Part shown: positions 16,907 to 25,807 of the stretch, piece by piece
Layout: every line of letters starts with the position of its first letter
Position numbering within the stretch: the first letter of the stretch is position 1
DNA from: Methanobacteriota archaeon
Lineage (GTDB): Archaea > Thermoplasmatota > Thermoplasmata > UBA10834
Assembly (NCBI GenBank): GCA_020347565.1
Contig: CP070732.1
Span: 1,535,508-1,599,507, forward strand
Reading direction: 5' to 3'
Length of the DNA: 64,000 nt
Position numbers and translations under genes: made by a program
The notes under the pieces: generated by a model
Seen by the model: the letters and a program-made list of their open reading frames with translations, nothing else
What the model was told of the DNA's origin: nothing
Databases searched by the model: none

Positions 16907-18349
16907 CTATCTGCCCTCTCGGATGAACTTCTTCCCAGGGTTCAATATCCCCTTTGGGTCGAACAGTCTCTTTATCTCGCGCATATAGGCCAGCGAAGGT
17001 CCGTGCTCGGCTTCCATGTACGGGGCCTTCTGGTGCGTGTCGCTCATGAAAGTGCTCATGGTGCCCTCGAACGCGATGGCCAGCTTGCTCAGCTCGTCGT
17101 GGAATTCCCTGAAGCGCCCGATCTCCTCTGCGTTCCTGTAGTCCACGAAGACGGCGCACGATAGCGAGAAGCCTATGCTGTTCGGGTGCTCGAGATACGC
17201 GTTCATCCCTATGATCTCCAGCCCGTGCTTCTCCGCCACCTCGACGAACTTGTGATAGAACTCCTCCAGCCTGCCTACGGGCACGCCAGGGTCGGCAGCT
17301 CCGAACTTCTTCGTCCTCTGGGAGTCCGGCCACTTCTGTTTGAAAGGCTCGAAATCGAGGGTGTACTTAGAGGCCCACCAGCTATCGACGATTTCCCTCT
17401 CCTGGACGGCCTCCGCTTCGAACTCCTCCTCGGCTATCTTCAGCGCGTAGCTCCTCTGTATGTCCACGAATCTCTCGTCGCCTGCGAACGCGATTGCGAG
17501 AAGGGCCTCCGCCCATTGAGGGATCTCGGCGTCTCTTCCGTGCTTCCTGCTGTACGCGTGGGTGTAGAACTTCAGCCGTCGCTTGCAGTTGATGTGCGCG
17601 GCCTCTATGCACAGGCCGGCTTTCAGCAGCCTGCTCAGGTAGTCGACTGCGCTGCCCATCCTGTGGAACACGAGCATGTCCACCGTCCTCGCCTCCGGGA
17701 TCGGCTCGAGCTTGAGCGTCGCCTCAGTTATCACGCCGAGCGTTCCCTCGCTCCCCGCGAGCAGGTCCTTCAGCTTGTATCCCGAGGACGTGAAGTGCGC
17801 CTTTCTGTGGCCGAGTTCGAGCACCTCGCCCGTGCCCGTCACGACCTGGGCGCTGAGGAGACAGTTGAGTATCTTACCGTACCTGACGCCGAAGGTCGAG
17901 TCGTTGTCGCAGGCTATCGCGGCGCCGACGGTGGCGACCCACTTCGATTCCGGCTGGTGCGGTAGCCACAGCCCGTAGAGATTCACTTCGTCGTTGACCT
18001 TCTGGAGGGTCGCGCCCGCCTGCACTCTGACAGTCTGGTTCTTCGGGTCGATCTCTATGATCGAATTCATCGTCGTGCTGTCGATGTAGATCCCGCCATA
18101 CATCGCCACGGCGCCGCCGAGCATGCCGGTCAGTCCTCCGCCGGCGGTGACCGGTACCTCATGCTTGTGGGCCACCTTCACCGTCCGCTGCACGTCGCGG
18201 GTCGTCTTAGGCTGGACGACCACTTCCGGTGGCATGATCTCGTCGGATGTGCGAGGGCTCCAGTCAGCGCCGTAAACATACAACTCAGCCGGATCGGTCA
18301 AGACCTTCTCGTCGCCGATGGTCGACTTGAGTTCGGAGATGAACGACAT
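16907..18349 (-). CDS. FAD-linked oxidase subunit (glycolate oxidase GlcD / D-lactate dehydrogenase type)
   Basis: 480 residues of the VAO/PCMH flavoprotein family. The FAD domain shows PVTAGGGLTGMLGGAV and LLAGSEGTLGVITEATLKL, and the C-terminus has LFDPKGILNPGKKF. It oxidises a 2-hydroxyacid such as glycolate or D-lactate. Phosphoglycolate phosphatase is encoded elsewhere in the window, making glycolate a reasonable but unproven substrate. The start at 18349 is supported by TTTATACA at 18371-18378, 26 nt upstream, indicating a leaderless mRNA; the longer ORF would read through this promoter. Confidence 0.9.
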   Translation of the reverse strand: MSFISELKSTIGDEKVLTDPAELYVYGADWSPRTSDEIMPPEVVVQPKTTRDVQRTVKVAHKHEVPVTAGGGLTGMLGGAVAMYGGIYIDSTTMNSIIEIDPKNQTVRVQAGATLQKVNDEVNLYGLWLPHQPESKWVATVGAAIACDNDSTFGVRYGKILNCLLSAQVVTGTGEVLELGHRKAHFTSSGYKLKDLLAGSEGTLGVITEATLKLEPIPEARTVDMLVFHRMGSAVDYLSRLLKAGLCIEAAHINCKRRLKFYTHAYSRKHGRDAEIPQWAEALLAIAFAGDERFVDIQRSYALKIAEEEFEAEAVQEREIVDSWWASKYTLDFEPFKQKWPDSQRTKKFGAADPGVPVGRLEEFYHKFVEVAEKHGLEIIGMNAYLEHPNSIGFSLSCAVFVDYRNAEEIGRFREFHDELSKLAIAFEGTMSTFMSDTHQKAPYMEAEHGPSLAYMREIKRLFDPKGILNPGKKFIREGR

Positions 18350-18370
18350 CAGGATGGAGTTAGGGGGATG

Positions 18371-18378
18371 TTTATACA
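18371..18378 (-). promoter_or_regulatory. TATA box for FAD/Fe-S dehydrogenase operon
   Basis: TGTATAAA on the minus strand, centred 26 nt before ATG 18349, giving a leaderless transcript. Confidence 0.65.
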
Positions 18379-18472
18379 AAAGCTTGTTTCCGCACACGGC
18401 TGGCGTTGAGTCGGAAAGTCAATAGTCCCGTAAGGCATCATGGTGTTGCGCGGAGACGGATTGGGTGAGACG

Positions 18473-19369
18473 ATGACGGAGAAAATGCTTGAGGACGGCC
18501 TCCTCTACGGGCTGAGGATGCCCGGCTCATACAAGTCACTGGAAGAGGAATCCATCAGAACGATCGAAGACGGCCTGAAACGGTTCCCGAAGGCGATGGA
18601 GTTGTTCAGGGTACTTCAGTCTGATGCTGAGACGAACACGCTTCTCAATCTCGCCAATTTCCTTGCGGTTCGGAAGTTGGGCTACAACGACCACGGGCCG
18701 ATTCATGCCAAGATATGCGCTGCGAACGGGATCCGCATATTGCAGGTTCTGCTCGAGGCTGGAGACGTGAAGCTGGATTCGATCGACGGCCTTGGCATGT
18801 CGGAGGAGGACGCTCATCTGATCGTGATGGCTGCTTGTCTCCTGCACGACATAGGAAACGCGGTACACAGAGACCTGCATGAGATATTCAGCGTCATGTA
18901 TGCCAACGCACTCCTCAATCGTCTTCTGGCTGACATATACTCAGATGAGTCTCGGAGGACCGAGGTCATATCTCAGATACTGCACGCGCTCTACGCCCAC
19001 GACAAAGGCGAGAACGCTCTGACGATGGAGGCGGCGATAGTCGTCGTGGCGGACGGCGCGGACATAACGAAGGGAAGGGGGAGGCTTTCGTTCGACCTGG
19101 GCAAACACGACATCCACTCGATATCCGCGTTGTCCATCGAGTCCGTCGACATCAGGAAGGGCGAGACGAAGCCGATAGAGATACATGTAACGATGTCCAG
19201 CTCGGCCGGCATCTACCAGGTGCAGGAGACGCTGGGTAAGAAGGTTATGACCAGCCCGCTGAAGGATCATGTCGAGATAGTGGCCGACCTCGTGCCCTCG
19301 GAGAAGAGGGCCGAGCGGAGGATACTTGACCGTATGGTGTTCTCCGACGGCAAGTACACGAGCACCTAG
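18473..19369 (+). CDS. HD-domain phosphohydrolase
   Basis: 298 residues. The HD motif appears as CLLHDIGN, preceded by an upstream His in YNDHGPIHA and followed by further metal-site candidates (HDKGE, ADGADIT). This fits metal-dependent phosphohydrolases acting on nucleotides or nucleic acids. A C-terminal domain of about 100 residues is not recognised. ATG 18473 is chosen for GGTGAG 6 nt upstream. The 3' end overlaps the convergent EamA gene by 4 nt. Confidence 0.82.
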   Translation: MTEKMLEDGLLYGLRMPGSYKSLEEESIRTIEDGLKRFPKAMELFRVLQSDAETNTLLNLANFLAVRKLGYNDHGPIHAKICAANGIRILQVLLEAGDVKLDSIDGLGMSEEDAHLIVMAACLLHDIGNAVHRDLHEIFSVMYANALLNRLLADIYSDESRRTEVISQILHALYAHDKGENALTMEAAIVVVADGADITKGRGRLSFDLGKHDIHSISALSIESVDIRKGETKPIEIHVTMSSSAGIYQVQETLGKKVMTSPLKDHVEIVADLVPSEKRAERRILDRMVFSDGKYTST

Positions 19370-20220
19370 AGTGAAAAGAGCGGCGCGGCAGCGACCAGCG
19401 TCGCGAGCGCCCCGTATTGCCTAAGTGTGAGGCTCTCTCCGAGCCTGAACCTCGCGACGGCGATGGTGACCATCGGGTAGAGGTTGGTGATTGGTGAGAC
19501 GATGGACACGTTGCCGTTGGCGAACGCCGCATACATCGTGATCCCTCCTGCTGCGAGGAAAAGCATCGTAAGGGCCAGCGTGCGCCTATCCCCGGTCGGC
19601 TTCTCGAGCCTCCCCTTCGTCGCCGCGAGCCAGTAGATGACCCACATGAGCGGGCAGACGACAGCGAACACGCCTATGAAGTCCGTTTGTCCGATCTCCG
19701 TGATCGCATCCTTGGACAACGCGGCCGATGTGCCCCAGAGGAAGAACGTGCCAAGCGCGAAGATGATGCCGAGCCGCTCGGTTCTGCCGTTTTCGTCGTT
19801 GCCAGAAGGGTATGTGAACACAAGCATTCCCGCTACGACCAACGCCACGCCTATCCCTTCGCCGAGCGACAGCGCCTCTCCGAGGAACACCAATGCGAGC
19901 ACTACGGTCCAAGGGGCATATGCACCCACCACGGTCCCCACGATGCTTACCTTGCCGTGCTTGATCGCCTCGAAGTACGTTATGTACGCTCCACCAGACA
20001 GCGCGGCAGCGACGCACGCCTTGGCCCAAGAGGATGTCTCATGCGGAACGGGTTCTCTGAGAGCTATCCAGTAGAGCCCCCATATGGCGAACACGGTGAC
20101 GCCGAACAGGAGCATGTAGTTGGCCGATGACAAACTCGCCCTGCTCTTCTTGGCAAGCACCTGTCCGACGCCGTAGAAGAAGATCGTCGCGACGGAGAAG
20201 GGAAGCCAAATCAGGTCCAT
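19366..20220 (-). CDS. EamA/DMT-superfamily transporter
   Basis: 284 residues with ten hydrophobic helices in two repeats, the pattern of the drug/metabolite transporter superfamily. Both repeats show the typical GTVVGAYAPWTVVLALVFLGE and ITNLYPMVTIAVARFRLGE segments near their ends. Substrate unknown. It is preceded by a TATA box placed for a leaderless start. Confidence 0.88.
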   Translation of the reverse strand: MDLIWLPFSVATIFFYGVGQVLAKKSRASLSSANYMLLFGVTVFAIWGLYWIALREPVPHETSSWAKACVAAALSGGAYITYFEAIKHGKVSIVGTVVGAYAPWTVVLALVFLGEALSLGEGIGVALVVAGMLVFTYPSGNDENGRTERLGIIFALGTFFLWGTSAALSKDAITEIGQTDFIGVFAVVCPLMWVIYWLAATKGRLEKPTGDRRTLALTMLFLAAGGITMYAAFANGNVSIVSPITNLYPMVTIAVARFRLGESLTLRQYGALATLVAAAPLFSL

Positions 20221-20246
20221 CGAATCGCCAGGAAGCCAACTGGATA

Positions 20247-20253
20247 GATATAC
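20247..20253 (-). promoter_or_regulatory. TATA box for EamA transporter
   Basis: GTATATC on the minus strand, about 29 nt before ATG 20220. Confidence 0.55.
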
Positions 20254-20284
20254 GTTTGGCTGGGACGGACGGCCGCTTCGAGCG

Positions 20285-20563
20285 TTACTCGGTCGTACCG
20301 TCCTCTTTCACAGCCCCCTTGTGCCTCTCGACCTCCTTGTCGAAGACGACCTTGCCGCGATACTCGATCCTCGTGACTCGGTGATACGGAATGAACGCCC
20401 CCTCCACCTCCATGAAGCTTCTGCCCAGTGACACGACGTCTGAGCCGGACACGTTTGCGACGCCTCCTGGAGCGCCTCTGTGCACAAACCAGATCGTGGC
20501 CTCAGAGAGGTCCTCGCCCTCCTGCCATCTGAGACGATTCAACACTTCCCTTGGATAGACCAT
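20285..20563 (-). CDS. DUF504 (UPF0248) family protein
   Basis: A 92-residue archaeal DUF504 protein. The signature parts are PREVLNRLRW, VHRGAPGG and FIPYHRVTRIEY. The same domain is found alone in archaea and fused to or beside RNA-modifying or poly(A)-polymerase-like domains elsewhere, so an RNA-linked role is suspected. The start lies near that of the divergent DUF169 gene and their promoters must share the 20564-20679 stretch. Confidence 0.85.
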   Translation of the reverse strand: MVYPREVLNRLRWQEGEDLSEATIWFVHRGAPGGVANVSGSDVVSLGRSFMEVEGAFIPYHRVTRIEYRGKVVFDKEVERHKGAVKEDGTTE

Positions 20564-20650
20564 CTCGAAACGTAGCGCTCTACCGCAGATTTCATAGTTT
20601 CCAACACGGGGCGAGGACCCGCGTCCGTGTCATTGGGACGAGGGACAAAC

Positions 20651-20658
20651 AGATATGT
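20651..20658 (+). promoter_or_regulatory. TATA box for DUF169 gene
   Basis: AGATATGT centred about 25 nt before ATG 20680. Confidence 0.45.
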
Positions 20659-20679
20659 CCATTGACAACGATTACATGC

Positions 20680-21456
20680 ATGAGGGGGAAGCGTTTCTTG
20701 AAGCCAGGGTTGAAAGATGAGTTCATATCGAAGTGGAATAGACACTTCGGCGACTCCGAGCTGCCTCTCGCCGTATTCTACTCAGACGATTACGAAGTCG
20801 AACTCGAGGACGGCGAGACCCGGAGCCATTCCTGTGTGATCGAGGAGCTCTCTGAAGCGCGCAGGGGAGAGACGCTTGCGTTGAATGCTGGCAACATAGG
20901 CTGCAGGGGCGGCAAGAGGTACCTGGGGTTCAGCCAGGATATAGGAGGCGAGGACTTCGAGCATTTCCTGTCCTACGGAATACCAGGAAAGGTCGATGGA
21001 GAACGATACAAGAAGTCGCCAGAGCTCGTCAGAAAGAGTATGGGATTCGCCCCGCCTCTTGTCGCGCCGAAGAGCGCGATAGTGTTCAAGCGCTGGGACA
21101 AGCTGTCTTCTCGCGACGATCCTGAGGTGGTCGTCTTCTTCGCGACGGCGGACGTACTCTCGGGTTTGTTCACGCTCGCCAACTTCGACGAGGCTGAACC
21201 GGACGGGGTCATTTGCCCGTTCGGCTCGGGCTGCTCGTCGATCGTGTACCATCCATACGCCGAACACGGATCGAGCAGGCCGAGGTGCGTCATCGGGATG
21301 TTTGACATCTCAGCGCGACCTTATGTCGACGAGGGAGTGCTCACGTTCGCCGCCCCGATGAGCAAGTTCGAGCGAATGGTGGACAACATGGACGAGAGCT
21401 TCTTGATCACAGACTCATGGAGCGTGCTCCGGAAGACCCGCGACAAGAGCCTATGA
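20680..21456 (+). CDS. DUF169 family protein
   Basis: 258 residues of the DUF169 family, common in archaea and anaerobic bacteria. The conserved GNIGCRGGKRYLGF cysteine motif and a second cysteine region (GVICPFGSGCSS) are present and may bind metal or an Fe-S cluster. Function is unknown. ATG 20680 sits about 25 nt after a TATA-like element; TTG 20698 is an alternative. The ORF continues upstream over the DUF504 start, which was rejected. Confidence 0.8.
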   Translation: MRGKRFLKPGLKDEFISKWNRHFGDSELPLAVFYSDDYEVELEDGETRSHSCVIEELSEARRGETLALNAGNIGCRGGKRYLGFSQDIGGEDFEHFLSYGIPGKVDGERYKKSPELVRKSMGFAPPLVAPKSAIVFKRWDKLSSRDDPEVVVFFATADVLSGLFTLANFDEAEPDGVICPFGSGCSSIVYHPYAEHGSSRPRCVIGMFDISARPYVDEGVLTFAAPMSKFERMVDNMDESFLITDSWSVLRKTRDKSL

Positions 21457-21473
21457 CCGGCGGGCACCCAATC

Positions 21474-22676
21474 TCACGACAGCTCGTTCAGCTTCTTCTC
21501 GATGTCGTCGGCCAGCTGGAGCACCTTGCTGATGTCATCGTCGCTCGCGGGCCCCTTGGCATCAACGACTCCGAGCATCTCGATCTTCGTGCCGCCGAGT
21601 ATCTCTCCAAGTTGCCTGACCGCTCCGCCGGACCAGCCGTGGGACGAGAGTACCGCAGCATACTTGGTCGGCGCCCTGAGCGTCTTCGTCAACAGCGCAG
21701 CGTAGGCAGCAACGGGATGCACGCCCCCGAGTACCGTCGGAGCACCGATTACCACGACGGGCGAGTCGATGAGCTGCTTCGCTACCTCTCCTATGCCCGT
21801 CACGGTGAGGTCGAAGACCTGAGTCTCGATGCCCTTGTGCACTAGCGCTTCTCTCAGCGCTTTCACCATGTGCTCCGTTCTGCCCCACATTGAGACGTAC
21901 GCGATGAGCACCTTCTTCCTCATCTTCTCGCCGGCCCAATCCGTGTATGCGTCGACGATCAGCTCGGGCCTGCGGTACATCACACCGTGCGACGGCGCGA
22001 TGACCTTCGGATTCAGCTGTTTCGTCTTCTCTATTGCCTTCATCGCAGGCTTTCGGAAGGGCATCATGATCTCGGCGAAGTACAGCTTCGCCAGCTCAAG
22101 CGTGTGGCCCTCGCCGAATTCGTCAGCGAAAAACTCTCCGTACGCGATGTGCGAGCCGTAGAAGTCGCACGGGAACAGAACGCCGTCCTCCTGAAGATAG
22201 GTGAACATCGTCTCGGGCCAGTGCAGCCACGGCGCGTCGACGAACTTGAGCGTCTTGCCGCCGAGATTTATGGTCGAGCCCTCGTCCACAACCATGATCC
22301 TGTCTTCGGGCACATGGAAATACATCATCGCGGCCTCCTTCCCCTTCGCGCTCGTCACGAGTTTCGCTCCCTTCGCCAGCGAAAGCATGTGCATCAAGGC
22401 GCTCGCGTGGTCGGGTTCCGCGTGGTTCATCACGATGTAGTCGATCTTGCCCGGGTCTGCGTGCTGTGAGATCTTGTCGACAAGCTCGTCCTCGAATCCT
22501 GGGTTCACCGAGTCTATCAGCACGGTCTTCTCAGAGCCGATGATCAGATACGCGTTGTAGCTCGTTCCGTGGGGCAGCGGGATAAGCCCGTCAAAAAGCC
22601 TCCTGTTCGGGTCCTTGGCGCCGACCCAGAACACGTTCGGGGCGATTTCGACAGTGCCCATAGGCGTCTCGGACAT
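21474..22676 (-). CDS. fprA: A-type flavoprotein, F420H2 oxidase (FprA) family
   Basis: 400 residues. The N-terminal metallo-beta-lactamase domain has the di-iron site HAEPDH plus later ligands (DFYGSH, PSHG). The C-terminal flavodoxin domain (about 250-400) has YVSMWGRTEHM for FMN. In methanogens such proteins reduce O2 to water with F420H2, an oxygen-detoxifying reaction; in bacteria relatives act on NO or O2. Together with MptA this suggests C1/F420-type cofactor biology. ATG 22676 is chosen for AGGTGAT about 7 nt upstream; three earlier starts exist within 12 nt. Confidence 0.9.
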   Translation of the reverse strand: MSETPMGTVEIAPNVFWVGAKDPNRRLFDGLIPLPHGTSYNAYLIIGSEKTVLIDSVNPGFEDELVDKISQHADPGKIDYIVMNHAEPDHASALMHMLSLAKGAKLVTSAKGKEAAMMYFHVPEDRIMVVDEGSTINLGGKTLKFVDAPWLHWPETMFTYLQEDGVLFPCDFYGSHIAYGEFFADEFGEGHTLELAKLYFAEIMMPFRKPAMKAIEKTKQLNPKVIAPSHGVMYRRPELIVDAYTDWAGEKMRKKVLIAYVSMWGRTEHMVKALREALVHKGIETQVFDLTVTGIGEVAKQLIDSPVVVIGAPTVLGGVHPVAAYAALLTKTLRAPTKYAAVLSSHGWSGGAVRQLGEILGGTKIEMLGVVDAKGPASDDDISKVLQLADDIEKKLNELS

Positions 22677-22891
22677 TTCCATCATCACCTTTGCTGCAAA
22701 TGTCCTGAAGGTTCATATGTTTGGCGCCGTTCAGCTTCGCCCTCACGGCCCGAGGCGCCCTGTTCCTTGCGGCGTCTGACATAAGATTGAAATCGAAGGA
22801 ACGCTTTGGATGGAGCGGCGTCTGGGCCTGGACGAGCCTCCGGATGCCGTACCGCGCAGAGGACGGCGGAGGTTTCCAAGGTGGCCGTACA

Positions 22892-23464
22892 ATGGATCTG
22901 AGGTCTAAGATCAAACGCGTGCCCGAGTTCAAGGGCGTGGTGTTCTGGGACATCACGCCGCTGCTGAAGGACAAGGTCGCCTTCGGACAGTGCATAACTG
23001 ACCTGGCAGACCATTTCAGGGACGATGATGTCAAAGTCGTCGCATCGAACGAGGCGAGAGGGTTCATCGTGGGAGCACCCGTCGCGCACGAGCTGGGCGT
23101 CGGATTTGTGCCTATAAGGAAGCAGGGCAAGCTGCCTCCGGTGGTCCACAGCCTGAGCTATGCCAAGGAGTACGAGTCGGACGTGATCGAGGTAAGGGAC
23201 GACGGCATCGAGCCCGGAGACAAGGTCCTGCTCGTCGACGATCTGCTGGCCACCGGCGGCACGATCAAGGCCAACGCCGACCTGGTGGAGAAGCTCGGAG
23301 GCAGGGTCGTGGGTATGGGATTCCTGGTCGAGCTGGAGTACCTCAACCCGAGGAAGCGCATCGGCGGCAGGTACCATATCCATTCGCTGATAACGCTCAA
23401 GTCCACCGACGCGTCTGAGGTCGAGCCGGGATGCTGCGCCACCGATGCTGAAGCCGAAGGTTAA
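22892..23464 (+). CDS. apt: adenine phosphoribosyltransferase
   Basis: 190 residues. FKGVVFWDITPLLKD is the Apt N-terminal signature; the PRPP loop is VLLVDDLLATGGT, and NEARGFIVGAPVA is also conserved. It salvages adenine to AMP. AGGTGG lies 7 nt before ATG 22892. The 215-nt gap before it (22677-22891) contains the promoters of this gene and of the divergent fprA; no RNA gene is seen there. The C-terminus is slightly extended and acidic. Confidence 0.92.
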   Translation: MDLRSKIKRVPEFKGVVFWDITPLLKDKVAFGQCITDLADHFRDDDVKVVASNEARGFIVGAPVAHELGVGFVPIRKQGKLPPVVHSLSYAKEYESDVIEVRDDGIEPGDKVLLVDDLLATGGTIKANADLVEKLGGRVVGMGFLVELEYLNPRKRIGGRYHIHSLITLKSTDASEVEPGCCATDAEAEG

Positions 23465-23467
23465 TTA
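23461..23467 (+). promoter_or_regulatory. TATA box for hpt
   Basis: TTAATTA centred 27 nt before ATG 23491, overlapping the apt stop codon; a leaderless mRNA is expected. Confidence 0.6.
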
Positions 23468-23490
23468 CCAGTCAATCCGTTTTGGATTCC

Positions 23491-24048
23491 ATGGTGTTCG
23501 AAGCTCTCAAAGCATCGCTCGTCGAGTCGGCTGTGGTGGAGCGCGGAGACTACGAGTACATCGTCAACCCGATAACGGACGGCGTCCCCCGGCTGGATCC
23601 TCGCGTCCTGACGGAAGTGGTCGACGCGATGGCTGAGATCAGCAACTTCGACTGCGACGTCATACTAACCGTGGAGGCGCTCGGCATACCGCTCGCTACA
23701 GCGCTTTCGCTCAAGACGGGCAAGCCGCTCAGCATCGTAAGGAAGAAGATGTACGGCCTTCCGGGAGAGGTCAACCTCGCACAGGTCACGGGATACTCCA
23801 AGGCGACATTGTTCGTGAACGGCCTCAGGCCTGGGGACCGGGTCGTGATCGTGGACGACGTCGTGAGCACCGGTGGGACTCTGTGGGCCCTTGTTGACGC
23901 TCTGAAGAAGATTCCCGTGCAGATCACAGACATAATCGTCGCGATAGAGAAGACTGAGAAGAAGGCCGAGATAGAGAGGAAGATCGGACTGCAGATCAAG
24001 ACATTGGTCAAGGTAGAGGTGGTGGACGGAAAGGTCGCGGTCGTGTGA
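23491..24048 (+). CDS. hpt: hypoxanthine/guanine phosphoribosyltransferase, archaeal type
   Basis: 185 residues of the archaeal Hpt family, which is closer to Apt than to bacterial Hpt. SAVVERGDYEYIVNPITDGVP matches the family N-terminus, and VVIVDDVVSTGGT is the PRPP loop. It salvages hypoxanthine and guanine. The start follows a TATA box at the leaderless distance. Placed directly after apt, it forms a purine-salvage pair. Confidence 0.9.
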   Translation: MVFEALKASLVESAVVERGDYEYIVNPITDGVPRLDPRVLTEVVDAMAEISNFDCDVILTVEALGIPLATALSLKTGKPLSIVRKKMYGLPGEVNLAQVTGYSKATLFVNGLRPGDRVVIVDDVVSTGGTLWALVDALKKIPVQITDIIVAIEKTEKKAEIERKIGLQIKTLVKVEVVDGKVAVV

Positions 24049-24107
24049 GATCATCGTTTGGAGCACAAAAGGACGTAAGACTGCTGCATTTCTCCTTCAG
24101 TTGAACC

Positions 24108-24113
24108 AAAAAA
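24108..24113 (-). terminator. possible T-run terminator for catalase
   Basis: Six T residues on the minus strand about 30 nt after the catalase stop, in the convergent space with hpt. Archaeal terminators are U-runs; this one is short. Confidence 0.3.
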
Positions 24114-24143
24114 GAATATCGGACGACACTCCCGAAGCGACTG

Positions 24144-25673
24144 TTATCGTACTTCTCTGCTGTACTTCGTGGCTTCGACTCGTTCTTCCTGCGACATCTT
24201 CGCCAGACGCTCGACCTCCTTGCCGCCAAGGCCGAGCCCATTGGCCACGCGCAACCCGTAGTCTGGCTCGGCTTTGAAGAACAGTGCCGTCTGCCTGAGC
24301 TGTATGTTCTTCTCCGCCCCGGCCAGGTGGCTCACGATGTTGCCGACGAGATGATCCCGGTCCCGGTCGTTCATGATATCTCTGTAGAGGTTGCCTGGCT
24401 GTACGAAATCGTCGTTAGGGTGCGAGTATGCATGGCGTCCAGCGTCCCCACGGACTTCAAACCGAGGCTCTGCTGCAGAAGCATCTGGCTCCGGCCCGCC
24501 GAAGCTGTTCGGCCAGTAGTTCGGGCCCCCGCCGCCGTCCGCGTCGGTGCGCATGAACCCATCCCGCTGGTAACTGTGTTCAGGCGCGTTCTTTGGCGCG
24601 TTGACTGGTATCAGGTGGTAGTTCGGGCCCAGCCGGTGAATGTGCGTATCATGGTACGAGAAGAGCCTCGCCTGGAGCATCTTGTCCGGCGAAGGCCCGA
24701 TGCCGGGTACGAAGCTGCTTGGCGAGAAAGCCGCCTGCTCCACCTCTGCGAAGTAGTTCACGGGGTTCCTGTTCAGCACCAGCTTGCCAATCTTCGTCGG
24801 TGGAAAGTCAGCGTGAGGCCAGACCTTGGTGATGTCCAGAATATCGAAACGGTACTCGTCCGCCTGCTCCGGCGTCATGATCTGCACCTCCAGAGTCCAC
24901 GAAGGGAACTCTCCCCTCGCAATGGCGTCGTGGAGGTCCCTGGTCGCGTGGTCCGGGTCCCTGCCGCGCATCTCCTCGGCCTCTTCCCTCGTCAGATTTC
25001 TTATGCCCTGATCGGTCTTGAAGTGGTATTGGACCCAGTAGTACTCCCCCTTGTCGTTGTACCACTTGTATGTGTGGCTGCTGTACCCGTTCATGTGCCT
25101 GTATGTGGCTGGAATGCCCCTGTCGGAGAACAGTATCGTCACCTGATGGATGGATTCCGGCGTGAGCGACAGGAAATCCCAGAACATGTTGGGATCCTTG
25201 AGATTGGTCGCGGGGTTTCGCTTCTGAGTGTGTATGAAGTCCGGGAACTTCAACGGGTCGCGTATGAAGAACACCGGCGTGTTGTTGCCCACAAGGTCGT
25301 AGTTGCCTTCCTCTGTGTAGAGCTTGACTGCGAAGCCACGGGGATCCCGCTCCGAATCCGCCGAGCCCTTCTCCCCGCCCACGGTTGAGAACCGCGCGAA
25401 GACTTCGGTCCGCTTGCCGACCTCGGACAGGAACTTCGCTTTCGTATACTTCGTGACATCTGCCGTCGCCTCGAAATATCCGCCAGCACCTGCACCTTTG
25501 GCGTGAACGACGCGCTCGGGGATGCGTTCGCGATCGAAGTGCCCGAGCTTCTCGAGTAGATGCACGTCCTGCATGAGGACAGGTCCTCGGTCTCCAGCAG
25601 TCTCGCTGTTCTGGTCATCTCCCACTGGCATTCCGAAAGCCCTTGTCAGCTTCTTCTTCTCTCCGCCACCCAT
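24144..25673 (-). CDS. monofunctional heme catalase (clade 3-like)
   Basis: 509 residues. The distal heme side is seen in [16 protein letters not shown] with the catalytic His, [14 protein letters not shown], and [13 protein letters not shown] with the catalytic Asn. The proximal heme ligand Tyr is in [15 protein letters not shown]. It removes hydrogen peroxide. Length and motifs match small-subunit catalases. Heme catalases are patchy in archaea and often acquired from bacteria, so horizontal origin is plausible. The ATG at 25673 follows a G-rich ribosome site; CCTAATATGG about 40 nt upstream is a likely TATA box. Confidence 0.95.
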   Translation of the reverse strand: MGGGEKKKLTRAFGMPVGDDQNSETAGDRGPVLMQDVHLLEKLGHFDRERIPERVVHAKGAGAGGYFEATADVTKYTKAKFLSEVGKRTEVFARFSTVGGEKGSADSERDPRGFAVKLYTEEGNYDLVGNNTPVFFIRDPLKFPDFIHTQKRNPATNLKDPNMFWDFLSLTPESIHQVTILFSDRGIPATYRHMNGYSSHTYKWYNDKGEYYWVQYHFKTDQGIRNLTREEAEEMRGRDPDHATRDLHDAIARGEFPSWTLEVQIMTPEQADEYRFDILDITKVWPHADFPPTKIGKLVLNRNPVNYFAEVEQAAFSPSSFVPGIGPSPDKMLQARLFSYHDTHIHRLGPNYHLIPVNAPKNAPEHSYQRDGFMRTDADGGGGPNYWPNSFGGPEPDASAAEPRFEVRGDAGRHAYSHPNDDFVQPGNLYRDIMNDRDRDHLVGNIVSHLAGAEKNIQLRQTALFFKAEPDYGLRVANGLGLGGKEVERLAKMSQEERVEATKYSREVR

Positions 25674-25807
25674 GGCTCTGCCCCCCAAGGCTGAAAGGAG
25701 AGCGTGAAGTCCATATTAGGAGGTTGTGGCATACATGTTCGTGACCGAATCCACACGCTAACTGTAGCCCCAAACGGCAGAGGGTCTCACCGTCCTTTGA
25801 GCAGCCC

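Noticed and set aside
16905-17333. In-frame extension of the Fe-S subunit
   Set aside because: Lies entirely within the FAD-subunit gene on the same strand.
24327-25388. 353-codon ORF antisense to catalase
   Set aside because: Mirror frame of a certain gene; composition rich in Val/Arg without motifs.
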